This document shows, one piece after another, positions 10,076 through 17,436 of a stretch of DNA of 64,000 nucleotides. The notes beneath the pieces are model-generated. The model had not been told where the DNA came from. It worked only from the letters and a program-made list of their open reading frames with translations, and ran no database searches. The DNA comes from JALZKA01 sp963786495 (GTDB lineage: Bacteria; Actinomycetota; Thermoleophilia; Solirubrobacterales; 70-9). Where the stretch lies: the NCBI GenBank assembly GCA_963786495.1, contig CAWAZL010000002.1:1302001-1366000 (forward strand). Reading direction: 5' to 3'. How positions within the stretch are numbered: position 1 is the stretch's first letter; each line of letters begins with the position of its first letter. A program made the position numbers and the translations under genes.

Positions 10076-10705
10076 TTGGCGGCGATCATCGGCAAGAAGG
10101 TGGGCATGACCCAGCTCTTCCAGGAGGACGGCACGGTCATCCCGGTCACCGTCATCCAGGCCGGCCCCTGTCCGGTCACGGGCATCCGCTCGGACGAGCG
10201 CGACGGCTACACGGCCGTTCAGCTCGCCTTTGACGCGACCGAGGAGCGCAAGCTGACGAAGGCCGAGCTCGGCCACCTGAAGAAGGCCAACGCCGGCCCA
10301 ATGCGCACGCTCGTCGAGTTTCGCGACGAAGACCTGGGCTCCGAAGAAGAGCTCAAGATCGGCGACTCCGCAACGGTCGAGCAGTTCGAGCCCGGACAGC
10401 GCGTGAAGGTCTCGGGCATCGCCATCGGAAAGGGCTTTCAGGGCACCATCAAGCGCCACGGCTTCGGCCGCGGCCCCGTCTCCCATGGTTCCCACAACGT
10501 CCGCGCCCCCGGATCAGTCGGAGCCTCCGCCGACCCGGCACGAGTCTTCAAGGGCGTTCGCATGCCGGGCCGGATGGGCGGCAAGCGCTCGACGCAGAAG
10601 GGCCTCGAGGTGATCGAGATCGACGCCGAGCAGAACCTCCTGATGGTCCGCGGCGCCGTCCCGGGTCCGAAGAACGGCACGCTGGAGGTCCGCACCGATG
10701 GCTGA
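10076..10705 (+). CDS. rplC: 50S ribosomal protein uL3
   Basis: uL3 binds near the peptidyl transferase centre and starts 50S assembly. The start is TTG 10076, after a GGGGGCGGCGGGC ribosome site, giving LAAIIGKKVGMTQLF, which matches the conserved N-terminus. The product is 209 residues. The long loop with GKGFQGTIKRHGFGRGPVSHGSHNVRAPGS and RMPGRMGGKR is complete, including the Gln that is methylated in some bacteria. It overlaps rplD by eight bases. Confidence 0.96.
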   Translation: MAAIIGKKVGMTQLFQEDGTVIPVTVIQAGPCPVTGIRSDERDGYTAVQLAFDATEERKLTKAELGHLKKANAGPMRTLVEFRDEDLGSEEELKIGDSATVEQFEPGQRVKVSGIAIGKGFQGTIKRHGFGRGPVSHGSHNVRAPGSVGASADPARVFKGVRMPGRMGGKRSTQKGLEVIEIDAEQNLLMVRGAVPGPKNGTLEVRTDG

Positions 10706-11372
10706 TCCCAAGGTCACCACGCTGGGCAAGCAGGCGAAGACCGCCCTGCCCGAGGCAGTTTTCACCGAACCGTTCCATGAGTCCTTGGTCCACGACGCCG
10801 CTCGCGCGGACGCGAATGCACGCCGGCGCGGAACGGCGTCCAGCCTCGGACGCGGCGAGGTCTCGATGACCGGCGCCAAGGCGTGGCGCCAGAAAGGCAC
10901 CGGACGGGCCCGCGTAGGCGCGCTGAGCGTCGGCCACCGGCGCGGTGGCGGTCCCTCCTTCGGGCCGAAGCCGCGCGGCTACACGGTGAAGGTGAACCGC
11001 AAGGCCCGGCGCAAGGCGCTTCGCGCCGCCCTCACGGTCCACGCCGACCGCGACTCCGTTGCCGTGCTCGACGCCGCCGCGTACAGCGAGCCGTCGACCA
11101 AGACCGCCGCCGAGGCGCTTGCCAAGTGGGGCGCGCGCACCCCGACGCTCCTCGTCCTGGGCGCCGAGGAAGCCGACGTCCAAAAGAGCTTTCGCAACAT
11201 CCCGGGCGTCACGGTCCTGCCGGCAGCCGCCGCGGGAGTCGTCGACGTGATCGGCCACCGCTCACTCGTGCTCACGCAGGCCGCCATCGACGTGTTCGAG
11301 TCAAGGTGCGGCGATGTAACGCGCGCGGGGTCTGGCCCTGAAGCCGCCGAGGCAGATGGGAGCGATTCGTAA
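10698..11372 (+). CDS. rplD: 50S ribosomal protein uL4, with short variable tail
   Basis: uL4 lines the nascent peptide tunnel and in some bacteria represses its own operon. The 224-residue product has the tunnel loop WRQKGTGRARVGALSVGHRRGGG and FGPKPRGY, then the globular domain ending near TQAAIDVFE. The last 20 residues (RAGSGPEAAEADGSDS) are extra. They are encoded partly by GGGGTCTGGCCC at about 11327-11338, a degenerate relative of the 13-bp repeat found in other ribosomal genes here. The stop overlaps the ATG of rplW (TAATG). Confidence 0.96.
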   Translation: MADPKVTTLGKQAKTALPEAVFTEPFHESLVHDAARADANARRRGTASSLGRGEVSMTGAKAWRQKGTGRARVGALSVGHRRGGGPSFGPKPRGYTVKVNRKARRKALRAALTVHADRDSVAVLDAAAYSEPSTKTAAEALAKWGARTPTLLVLGAEEADVQKSFRNIPGVTVLPAAAAGVVDVIGHRSLVLTQAAIDVFESRCGDVTRAGSGPEAAEADGSDS

Positions 11373-11665
11373 TGGAAGCGCGCACCATCCTCATCGAGCC
11401 GGTCGTCTCGGAAAAGAGCTACGCGCTCATGGCTGACGGCAAGTACACCTTCCGCGTCGACGATCGAGCCCACAAGACCCAGATCGCGCGTGCGGTCGAG
11501 GAGGTCTTCGACGTCACGGTCCTGAATGTGCGCACCCAGTCCATCCGGTCGAAGCCGAAGCGCCGTGGCCTCCACTCGGGCAAGACCCGCTCGTGGAAGA
11601 AGGCCATCGTGAAGCTGGCTCCCGGCGACCGCATTGAGCTCTTCGAAGGGGCGGTGGCTGACTGA
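11372..11665 (+). CDS. rplW: 50S ribosomal protein uL23
   Basis: uL23 sits at the tunnel exit and is the docking site for trigger factor and SRP. The 97-residue product begins MEARTILIEPVVSEKSYAL, with the conserved VSEKS motif and the TFRVDDRAHKTQIARAVEEVF segment. The basic loop KPKRRGLHSGKTRSWKKAIVKL precedes the last strand. Length is normal. It overlaps both neighbours by one base (TAATG with rplD, TGATG with rplB), so translation of the three is likely coupled. Confidence 0.97.
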   Translation: MEARTILIEPVVSEKSYALMADGKYTFRVDDRAHKTQIARAVEEVFDVTVLNVRTQSIRSKPKRRGLHSGKTRSWKKAIVKLAPGDRIELFEGAVAD

Positions 11666-12507
11666 TGGCCATGCGCAAGACGAAACCGACCAGCCCGGGC
11701 CGGCGCTTCACGACGTACCAGAAGCGCGAGGAGGTTACGGCCACGCGCCCGCTCAAGGCGCTCACCAAGGGCAAGAAGTCGACCGGCGGGCGCAACTCCC
11801 GCGGTCGCGTCACTGCGCGCCATCGTGGCGGCGGAGCCAAGCGCCGCTACCGCGAGATCGACTTCAAGCGCTTGAAGGACGGCGTTCCGGCGAAGGTCGC
11901 GACGATCGAGTACGACCCGAACCGCACCACCTACATCGCGCTCCTCCACTACGCGGACGGCGCCAAGAGCTACATCCTCGCCCCCCAGGGCCTGGGCGTC
12001 GGCGCTGTGGTCCAGTCGGGCCCCGGCTCGGACATCCGCCCCGGCAACACCCTTGAGCTTCGCCAGATCCCGACGGGAACCATCGTCCACAACGTCGAGC
12101 TGATCGCCGGCCAGGGCGGGCGCCTCGGCCGCGCGGCGGGCACCTCGATCCAGGTTGTCGCAAAGGAAGGCGACACCGTGACGCTGAGGCTTCCCTCGTC
12201 CGAGATGCGCATGGTCCGCGCCGAATGCCGCGCGACCGTAGGCACGCTCTCGAACTCGGAGCACCAGAACGTGACTATCGGCAAGGCGGGCCGCAGCCGG
12301 CACAAGGGCATCCGCCCGCAGACCCGTGGTGTCGCGATGAACCCGGTCGACCACCCGCACGGTGGAGGCGAGGCGCACAAGACCCCAGGTGGCCATCCGC
12401 GCACTCCGTGGGGCAAGCCGACCCTCGGCTACAGGACCCGTAAGAAGGGCAAGGCTTCCAACGCGATGATCGTCCGCGGCCGCAGGCGCGGGAAGAAGAA
12501 GAGGTAA
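11665..12507 (+). CDS. rplB: 50S ribosomal protein uL2
   Basis: uL2 is needed for subunit joining and peptidyl transferase activity. The 280-residue product has normal length. It shows the N-terminal KPTSPGRRF, the GGGAKRRYREIDFKR basic block, GDTVTLRLPSSEMRMV, and the conserved GVAMNPVDHPHGGGEAHKT region with the functionally important histidine, then the C-terminal RTRKKGKASNAMIVRGRRRGKKKR. Five bases after the stop begins repeat copy B, which separates it from rpsS. Confidence 0.98.
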   Translation: MAMRKTKPTSPGRRFTTYQKREEVTATRPLKALTKGKKSTGGRNSRGRVTARHRGGGAKRRYREIDFKRLKDGVPAKVATIEYDPNRTTYIALLHYADGAKSYILAPQGLGVGAVVQSGPGSDIRPGNTLELRQIPTGTIVHNVELIAGQGGRLGRAAGTSIQVVAKEGDTVTLRLPSSEMRMVRAECRATVGTLSNSEHQNVTIGKAGRSRHKGIRPQTRGVAMNPVDHPHGGGEAHKTPGGHPRTPWGKPTLGYRTRKKGKASNAMIVRGRRRGKKKR

Positions 12508-12511
12508 TTTG

Positions 12512-12577
12512 ATGAGCGACGTAAGGCGCGAAAGCAGCATGAGTGCCGGTGGGTATCTGGAAGGGGCACGCCGCTAA
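12512..12577 (+). repeat. Intercistronic element copy B (before rpsS), with 21-codon ORF
   Basis: Second copy of the ATGAGCGAC element. The first 25 bases match copies C and D closely (GACGTAAGGCGCGAAAGCA); the 3' half diverges but can still form TGCC-GGTG-GGTA. A GAGGT ribosome site lies at the rplB stop. Read from its ATG it gives a 21-residue peptide beginning MSDVRRESS, whose stop TAA at 12575-12577 overlaps the ATG of rpsS (TAATG). It could serve as a coupling ORF or as an RNA element. Confidence 0.7.
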
Positions 12578-12843
12578 TGGGGCGCAGCACCAAGAAGGGC
12601 CCGTTCGTCGAGGAGCGGCTGATGAGCCGCATCAACGCGATGAACGAGTCGAACCAGAAGAACATGGTCAAGACCTGGTCGCGGACATCGACCGTCTTCC
12701 CCGAGATGGTGGGCCACACCATCGCTGTCCACGACGGCCGCAAGCACGTACCCGTCTTTATCTCGGAGTCGATGGTCGGCCACAAGCTCGGCGAGTTCGC
12801 TCCGACCCGCACCTTCCGCGCTCATGGGGGCAAGGAGCGCTAA
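12577..12843 (+). CDS. rpsS: 30S ribosomal protein uS19
   Basis: uS19 sits in the head of the small subunit and pairs with uS13. The 88-residue product begins MGRSTKKGPFVEERLMSRI and contains the conserved IKTWSRxSTVFPEMVGHTIAVHDGRKHVPVFIS-like block and GHKLGEFAPTRTFRAH. Length is normal. Its ATG overlaps the stop of the mini-ORF in repeat copy B, and its stop overlaps the ATG of rplV (TAATG). Confidence 0.97.
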   Translation: MGRSTKKGPFVEERLMSRINAMNESNQKNMVKTWSRTSTVFPEMVGHTIAVHDGRKHVPVFISESMVGHKLGEFAPTRTFRAHGGKER

Positions 12844-13208
12844 TGGCAGCCGCCGCTGACAGCCCAGAGGCTCCCGTGGTGCGCGCTAGCGCCAAGTACC
12901 TCCGCATCGCTCCGCGCAAGGCGCGCCTGGTCGCCGATCAGGTGCGCGGCATGTCCGTGCCCGAGGCGCAGGAGCTCCTGGACTTTTCGACGCGCTCGGC
13001 GGCGCAGGACATTCGCAAGCTCATCGACTCGGCCGCGGCCAACGCCGAGAACAACCACGACCTGGTCGCCGACGAGATGGAGATCTCCGAGATCCGCGTT
13101 GACCAGGGCCCTACCCTCAAGCGCTGGCGCGCGCGGGCCAGGGGCCGCGCCACCCGCATCGAGAAGAAGACCTGCCACGTCTTCGTTGCCCTCACTCCTA
13201 CCGACTAG
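12843..13208 (+). CDS. rplV: 50S ribosomal protein uL22
   Basis: uL22 reaches into the peptide tunnel, where macrolide-resistance changes occur. The start ATG 12843 overlaps the rpsS stop and gives a 121-residue product; the open frame extends upstream but has no good start. The core shows SAKYLRIAPRKARLVADQVRGMSV and SAAANAENNHDL, and the hairpin DQGPTLKRWRARARGRATRIEKKTCH that lines the tunnel. The N-terminus has about ten extra residues (MAAAADSPEAP). rpsC follows after 16 bases. Confidence 0.96.
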   Translation: MAAAADSPEAPVVRASAKYLRIAPRKARLVADQVRGMSVPEAQELLDFSTRSAAQDIRKLIDSAAANAENNHDLVADEMEISEIRVDQGPTLKRWRARARGRATRIEKKTCHVFVALTPTD

Positions 13209-13224
13209 ATCGCGAGATTTCGTA

Positions 13225-14193
13225 ATGGGTCAAAAAGTTCATCCTGAAGGCTTCCGAGTCGGCTACATCCATGACTGGAAGTCGAACTGGTTCAACCAGC
13301 GCGAGTTCGCGGACTATCTCAACGAGGACCTTCAGATCCGCGACCACATCGAGAACAGGCTCGCCCACGCCGGCCTTTCCGACATCACGATCGTGAAGCA
13401 GCGCGGCGAAATCACCGTGGACATCCACACGGCCCGCCCAGGCATTGTGATCGGCAAGTCTGGCTCCGAGGTCGACGCCCTGCGCCGCGACCTCCACAAG
13501 CTCACTTCCAAGCCGGTCAAGGTGAACATCAAGGAGATCAAGCGCCCCGAGCTCGACGCGAAGCTCGTCGCCCAGTCAATCGCCGAACAGCTTCAGAACC
13601 GGGTCGCCTTCCGCCGCGCCATGAAGCGCGCGTTGACCTCCGCCATGCGGTCAGGCGCCAAGGGCGTCAAGGTCCAGGTCTCCGGCCGCTTGGGTGGCGC
13701 CGAAATGGCGCGCACCGAGGGTTACTCGGATGGCCGCGTCCCCCTCCACACGCTTCGCGCCGACATCGACTACGGCTTCGTCGAGGCCAAGACCACGACC
13801 GGCCGGATCGGCGTCAAGTGCTGGATCAACAAGGGCGAGGTCATGCCCGAGGGCTACCGCACCGCCTCGGACGAGCTCGACGAGCTGCAGCCGCGCAACC
13901 GCAAGAAGCGCGACCGCGATCGCCGTCCCGCCCGCCCGGCCACCCCGGCCGCTGCGGCACCGGCGGCCCCCGCCGCTCCGGCCGCACCCGCGCCTGCTGC
14001 TCCGGCCGCACCCGCTGAGCCTGCGGCTCCCGCCCCGGCTGCGACAGCTGCGCCCGCGGCACCGCAAACCGAGGCACCGAGCGCGGGGTCTGACCCGACA
14101 CCCTCTACGACGCCTGAACCCACCACCGACACGGGGTCTGACCCCGCAGTCGACGCGGGTAACGCAGACGCGCCGCCGGAAGGTGACGCCTGA
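13225..14193 (+). CDS. rpsC: 30S ribosomal protein uS3 with 90-residue Pro/Ala/GSDP tail
   Basis: uS3 lies at the mRNA entry channel. The start ATG 13225 (MGQKVHPEGFRVGYIHDW) is the family start. The core, with the KH domain (GIVIGKSGSEVDALR), is normal up to about residue 220. From about residue 233 to 322 a long tail follows. It is first Pro/Ala repeats and then two GSDP motifs encoded by GGGGTCTGACCCG (14085-14097) and GGGGTCTGACCCC (14133-14145), 48 nt apart. The tail looks disordered and would lie on the solvent side near the mRNA entrance. Its stop overlaps the rplP start (TGATG). Confidence 0.95.
   Translation: MGQKVHPEGFRVGYIHDWKSNWFNQREFADYLNEDLQIRDHIENRLAHAGLSDITIVKQRGEITVDIHTARPGIVIGKSGSEVDALRRDLHKLTSKPVKVNIKEIKRPELDAKLVAQSIAEQLQNRVAFRRAMKRALTSAMRSGAKGVKVQVSGRLGGAEMARTEGYSDGRVPLHTLRADIDYGFVEAKTTTGRIGVKCWINKGEVMPEGYRTASDELDELQPRNRKKRDRDRRPARPATPAAAAPAAPAAPAAPAPAAPAAPAEPAAPAPAATAAPAAPQTEAPSAGSDPTPSTTPEPTTDTGSDPAVDAGNADAPPEGDA
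14085..14145 (+). repeat. GGGGTCTGACCCC pair in rpsC tail
   Basis: Two 13-bp near-palindromes (arms GGGGTC/GACCCC, central T) start at 14085 and 14133, exactly 48 nt apart. The first ends in G instead of C. Both are read as Gly-Ser-Asp-Pro. The 23 bases at 14074-14096 are identical to 19420-19442 in the rpsE tail, pointing to a shared origin. Confidence 0.85.
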
Positions 14194-14612
14194 TGCTGGC
14201 TCCCAAGCGGGTCAAGTACCGCAAGCAGATGCGCGGCAAGCGCCGCGGTTTCGCGAAGGGCGGCTCCGACGTCAACTTCGGCGAGTACGGGCTGAAGGCC
14301 CTCGAGCGCGGCTGGGTCACCAACCGCCAGATCGAGGCTGCCCGTGTAGCCATGACCCGCAAGATCAAGCGCGGCGGCAAGGTCTGGATCAACATCTTCC
14401 CCGACAAGCCCTACACAAAGAAGCCGGCAGAGACCCGCATGGGCTCGGGCAAGGGCAACCCCGAGGGTTGGGTCGCCGTGATCAAGCCCGGCCGCGTCAT
14501 GTTCGAGCTCTCAGGCGTTGACGAGGATCTCGCCAAAGAGGCAATGCGCCTCGCGGGCCACAAGCTTCCCGTAAAGACCAAGTTCGTAACGCGCGAAGGG
14601 GCGGAGCAATGA
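14193..14612 (+). CDS. rplP: 50S ribosomal protein uL16
   Basis: uL16 helps position the A-site tRNA and is added late in 50S assembly. The 139-residue product begins MLAPKRVKYRKQMRGKRRGFAKGG. It has the conserved FGEYGLKALERGWVTNRQIEAARVAMTR segment, GKVWINIFPDKPYTKKPAETRMGSGKGNPE and the C-terminal AGHKLPVKTKFV. Length is normal and no tail is present. It overlaps rpsC (TGATG) and rpmC (ATGAGG). Confidence 0.97.
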   Translation: MLAPKRVKYRKQMRGKRRGFAKGGSDVNFGEYGLKALERGWVTNRQIEAARVAMTRKIKRGGKVWINIFPDKPYTKKPAETRMGSGKGNPEGWVAVIKPGRVMFELSGVDEDLAKEAMRLAGHKLPVKTKFVTREGAEQ

Positions 14613-14827
14613 GGGCCTCCGACGTGCACGCACTTTCCGACCCCGACCTCGTCGAGGCCCTGCGCAACGCGCGCCAGGAGGCATTCAACCTGCGCTTTCG
14701 CCACGCGACCGGCGAGCTTGAGAACACCACTGGAATCGGCGCCGCCCGCCGTGACGTGGCGCGCCTGCTCACCGTCGCCCACCAGCGCGGGATCGACGTC
14801 GAGAAAGAACTGAGGGCCCATGGCTGA
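14609..14827 (+). CDS. rpmC: 50S ribosomal protein uL29
   Basis: uL29 is a small two-helix protein near the tunnel exit that contacts uL23. The 72-residue product contains the helix SDPDLVEALRNARQEAFNLRFRHATGELENTTGI and the C-terminal RRDVARLLTVAHQRG, typical of the family. It overlaps the rplP stop by four bases and the start of rpsQ by eight bases, so the trio is probably translated in a coupled manner. Confidence 0.96.
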   Translation: MRASDVHALSDPDLVEALRNARQEAFNLRFRHATGELENTTGIGAARRDVARLLTVAHQRGIDVEKELRAHG

Positions 14828-15578
14828 GGAAGAAGAAAACGTGGAAGAGACCGAAGAGACCCCCCAAACCGAAGCCGAGGAGACTCCGCAGGAAGACGCC
14901 CCTGAACCAGAGGCGTCAGAAGCCCCTGCCGGAGAAGAGGCCCCTGCTGAAGAACCGAGCCCGGGGTCTGACCCCGAAGCCGAAGCGGAACCAGCGGATG
15001 AGCCTGTTGAGGGGTCTGACCCCACAGACGCCGCGGTGTCCCCCGCCGAAGAGGTCGAGGAGGAGCCCGCTGACGAGCCCGCAGCCGCAGCGCCGGCAGC
15101 TCCCGCCGAGGACGAGGAGCCGGAGGAAAAGCTCCACCCCAAAGAACTCCGCAGACGCAGCCGTTCGACCCATTCGGGCGAGACACGCCCCCCGCGAAGC
15201 GGCGAAGAGCGCGTCACCGAGCGCGTCGAAGCCCGCCGCGCGAAGGCCATCGCCCGCAGCCGGCGCCGTGGCCAGGAGCGCGCGAAGCGTGGCGAGCCCG
15301 GACAGGGGACGCCCCCTGCCGAGCGCGAGCCCGGGGTGCGGAAGTCCCAGCTCGGGACCGTGGTCTCCGACAAGGCCGACAAGACCATTACCGTCCGCGT
15401 GGACATCGTCCGGCGCCACCGCCGTTACGAGAAGGTCGTTCGCCAGTCGGCGACCGTCCACGCTCACGACGAGCGCAACGAGGCTTCGGCCGGCGACGTC
15501 GTTCGCGTCATCGAGTCCCGTCCGCTCTCGAAGCTCAAGCGCTGGCGCCTGGTCGAAGTCGTGGAGAAGGCCCGATGA
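14820..15578 (+). CDS. rpsQ: 30S ribosomal protein uS17 with 172-residue N-terminal extension
   Basis: uS17 binds helices 7 and 11 of 16S rRNA. The canonical OB-fold domain is only the last 80 residues, from VRKSQLGTVVSDKADKTITV to VEVVEKAR. It is preceded by about 172 extra residues. Residues 1-100 are strongly acidic (Glu/Pro/Ala), with two GSDP motifs encoded at 14963-14975 and 15011-15023. Residues 100-172 are strongly basic (RRRSRSTHSGETRPPRSG, RRAKAIARSRRRG). An internal start just before the core is not obvious, since the extension keeps an open frame with normal codon use and overlaps rpmC by eight bases. The acidic-basic layout could self-associate or contact rRNA; this is inference. 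Confidence 0.92.
   Translation: MAEEEENVEETEETPQTEAEETPQEDAPEPEASEAPAGEEAPAEEPSPGSDPEAEAEPADEPVEGSDPTDAAVSPAEEVEEEPADEPAAAAPAAPAEDEEPEEKLHPKELRRRSRSTHSGETRPPRSGEERVTERVEARRAKAIARSRRRGQERAKRGEPGQGTPPAEREPGVRKSQLGTVVSDKADKTITVRVDIVRRHRRYEKVVRQSATVHAHDERNEASAGDVVRVIESRPLSKLKRWRLVEVVEKAR
14963..15023 (+). repeat. GGGGTCTGACCCC pair in rpsQ extension
   Basis: Perfect 13-bp copies start at 14963 and 15011, 48 nt apart, both encoding GSDP. The 25 bases at 14999-15023 are identical to 19467-19491 in the rpsE tail. This pair lies in an N-terminal extension, while the others lie in C-terminal tails. Confidence 0.85.
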
Positions 15579-15943
15579 TCCAGCAGGAATCCCGCCTCAG
15601 GGTCGCCGACAACTCGGGCGCCCGCGAGATCCTCTGCATCCGTGTCAAGGGCGGCCACCACCGCCGCTACGCCGGAGTCGGGGACATCATCACCGCCACG
15701 GTCAAGACCGCCACGCCTCACGGCGGCGTTCGTAAGGGCGAGGTCGTCCAGGCAGTCGTCGTTCGCACCCGCAAGCAGCTCGGCCGCTCCGACGGGACCT
15801 ACATCGCTTTCGACGAGAACGCAGCGGTCCTGCTCGACGCGCAGAACAATCCGCGTGGGACCCGCATCTTCGGCCCCGTGGCCCGCGAGCTCCGCGAGAA
15901 GAACTTCATGAAGATCGTCTCCCTCGCTCCGGAGGTGCTCTAG
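15575..15943 (+). CDS. rplN: 50S ribosomal protein uL14
   Basis: uL14 is a core 50S protein at the subunit interface and the binding site of the silencing factor RsfS. The 122-residue product begins MIQQESRLRVADNSGAREILCIRV and shows GDIITATVKTATPHGGVRKGEVVQAVVVRT and GTRIFGPVARELREKNFMKIVSLAPEVL, as in the family, with normal length. It overlaps rpsQ by ATGA and is followed directly by rplX (TAGATG). Confidence 0.98.
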   Translation: MIQQESRLRVADNSGAREILCIRVKGGHHRRYAGVGDIITATVKTATPHGGVRKGEVVQAVVVRTRKQLGRSDGTYIAFDENAAVLLDAQNNPRGTRIFGPVARELREKNFMKIVSLAPEVL

Positions 15944-16312
15944 ATGCCCGCCAAGAAGCGCAAGCCCGAGCCGAAGGGCAAGCAGATGCGGATTCGCTCC
16001 GACGACACGGTCCTGGTCACGTCCGGCAAGGACAAGGGCAAGACCGGGAAGGTCCTACGCACGGAACCGGGGAGGCGCCGGGTCTACGTGGAGGGACTCA
16101 ATATCGTGAAGAAGCACTCGCGTCCACGGTCCGTCAAGGACACGACGCGCGGCGATGCCGGCGGCATCATCGACCAGGAGGGCCCGATCCACGTCTCCAA
16201 CGTGATGCTCGTGGACCCAACCGACAACAAGCCAACCCGGATCGGCGTCCGTCAGTCAGACGACGGCAAGCGCCAGCGCTACGCAAAGCGCACCGGGAAC
16301 GCCCTCGATTAG
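15944..16312 (+). CDS. rplX: 50S ribosomal protein uL24
   Basis: uL24 starts 50S assembly. The 122-residue product contains the KOW motif DTVLVTSGKDKGKTGKVLR, followed by VYVEGLNIVKKHSRP and the GGIIDQEGPIHVSNVML segment. A short basic N-terminal stretch (MPAKKRKPEPKGKQ) precedes the core. The ATG follows the rplN stop directly, without space for a separate ribosome site beyond the rplN 3' end, so coupling is likely. Confidence 0.97.
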   Translation: MPAKKRKPEPKGKQMRIRSDDTVLVTSGKDKGKTGKVLRTEPGRRRVYVEGLNIVKKHSRPRSVKDTTRGDAGGIIDQEGPIHVSNVMLVDPTDNKPTRIGVRQSDDGKRQRYAKRTGNALD

Positions 16313-16319
16313 GAACTTG

Positions 16320-17177
16320 ATGGAAGCTTCAACAGCAACAGAAGAAAACGAGACCGAGGCGCCCGCCTCGCAAGCCGCGCCGCCGCCTCGCCTTCGCGAG
16401 CGCTACGAGGCGGAGATCGTCGACGCGCTCACGAAGAAGTTCGGCTACACGAGCCGCATGCAGGTGCCAGGCCTGGTGAAGATCACGCTCAACATGGGCG
16501 TGGGTGACGCCAAGCAGTCGACGCCCGTCCTCGAGGCCGCAACCGAGCAGCTCGCGACGATCGCGGGCCAGGCGCCCAGCGTCCGTCGTGCGCGCAAGTC
16601 GATTGCCTCGTTCAAGCTTCGAGACGGCATGCCCGTCGGTGTCGCCGTGACGCTTCGCGGCGCCCGGATGTGGGAGTTCCTCGACCGTCTCATCTCGATC
16701 GCGATCCCGCGTATCCGTGACTTCCGTGGCATGTCTGCCCGCGCCTTCGACGGCCGCGGCAACTACTCGATGGGAGTCCGCGAGCAGCTCATCTTCCCCG
16801 AGATCGACTACGACTCGATCGACGAGACCCGCGGTCTCGACATCGCCATCACCACGACGGCGCAGACCGACGAGGAGGGCTTCGAGCTCCTTCTCGCGCT
16901 CGGATTTCCGTTCTCACAAGACGGTCGCCCCGGCCAGGTCGACAAGGCCGCCGAGGAAGAGGAGGAGCGCCGCCACGAAGAGGCCCGCGAGCGCGCCGAG
17001 GCTGAACAGGCTGCTCTCGAGCAGCTCAAGGAAGAGAACCCCGAGGCTTACGAGAAGCCCGTCCGTGAGGACGAGGAGGAAGGCGAGGAATCGGGCGCGG
17101 GGTCTGACCCCTCCAACGAAGCCGCGGAGAGCCCTACAGACGCTGACACGGGGTCTGACCCCAAGGAGGACGACTAG
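16320..17177 (+). CDS. rplE: 50S ribosomal protein uL5 with ~77-residue acidic coiled-coil/GSDP tail
   Basis: uL5 binds 5S rRNA and forms the B1b bridge to uS13. The ATG at 16320 is preferred over the adjacent TTG at 16317. An N-terminal stretch of about 25 residues (Glu/Ala/Pro-rich) precedes the core, which shows RYEAEIVDALTKKFGY, GLVKITLNMGVG, RRARKSIASFKLRDGMPVG and DFRGMSARAFDGRGNY. The core ends near residue 208. A Glu-rich, probably helical tail follows (EEEEERRHEEARERAEAEQ), then two GSDP motifs (17099-17111 and 17150-17162). Here the spacing is 51 nt, one codon more than in the other genes. Confidence 0.94.
   Translation: MEASTATEENETEAPASQAAPPPRLRERYEAEIVDALTKKFGYTSRMQVPGLVKITLNMGVGDAKQSTPVLEAATEQLATIAGQAPSVRRARKSIASFKLRDGMPVGVAVTLRGARMWEFLDRLISIAIPRIRDFRGMSARAFDGRGNYSMGVREQLIFPEIDYDSIDETRGLDIAITTTAQTDEEGFELLLALGFPFSQDGRPGQVDKAAEEEEERRHEEARERAEAEQAALEQLKEENPEAYEKPVREDEEEGEESGAGSDPSNEAAESPTDADTGSDPKEDD
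17099..17162 (+). repeat. GGGGTCTGACCCC pair in rplE tail
   Basis: Two perfect copies start at 17099 and 17150. The 51-nt spacing is one codon longer than the 48 nt in rpsC, rpsQ, rpsE and rpmD. Both copies encode GSDP, near the C-terminus of uL5. Confidence 0.85.
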
Positions 17178-17181
17178 CAGC

Positions 17182-17361
17182 ATGGCTAAGACCTCGAAGA
17201 TCGTCGCGAAGGAGCCCAAGTACTCGACGCGCAAGAAGAACCGCTGCCGCCGCTGCGGGCGCTCGCGTGCCTACTACCGCAAGTTCGGCCTGTGCCGGAT
17301 CTGCCTGCGCGACGCCGCGCACAAGGGCTACGTGCCCGGAATGACCAAGTCGAGTTGGTAA
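17182..17361 (+). CDS. rpsZ: 30S ribosomal protein uS14, zinc-binding type
   Basis: A 59-residue uS14 of the short zinc-binding class, a head protein of the small subunit. The start is ATG 17182. The protein contains two CxxC pairs (RCRRCGR and GLCRICLR) that bind zinc, the YYRKFGLC segment and the C-terminal GMTKSSW. Typical short uS14 proteins have 61 residues, so length is normal. It is followed 15 bases later by repeat copy C. Confidence 0.96.
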   Translation: MAKTSKIVAKEPKYSTRKKNRCRRCGRSRAYYRKFGLCRICLRDAAHKGYVPGMTKSSW

Positions 17362-17376
17362 CCCTCTATGTGTCCA

Positions 17377-17427
17377 ATGAGCGACGCAAGGCGCGAAACC
17401 AAATTTGCCCTAGTGGCAACGGAATAA
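17377..17427 (+). repeat. Intercistronic element copy C (before rpsH), with 16-codon ORF
   Basis: Third copy of the ATGAGCGAC element, closest to copy A in its 3' half. The hairpin TTGCC-CTAGT-GGCAA is at 17405-17419. The ORF reads MSDARRETKFALVATE and stops at 17425-17427, nine bases before the rpsH start. No Shine-Dalgarno precedes its ATG. Confidence 0.75.
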
Positions 17428-17436
17428 CTCTTTCTC

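Noticed and set aside
13841..14132. Open minus-strand frames opposite the Pro/Ala tail of uS3
   Set aside because: They are mirror images of a low-complexity GC-rich coding stretch, with no ribosome site or conserved motif.
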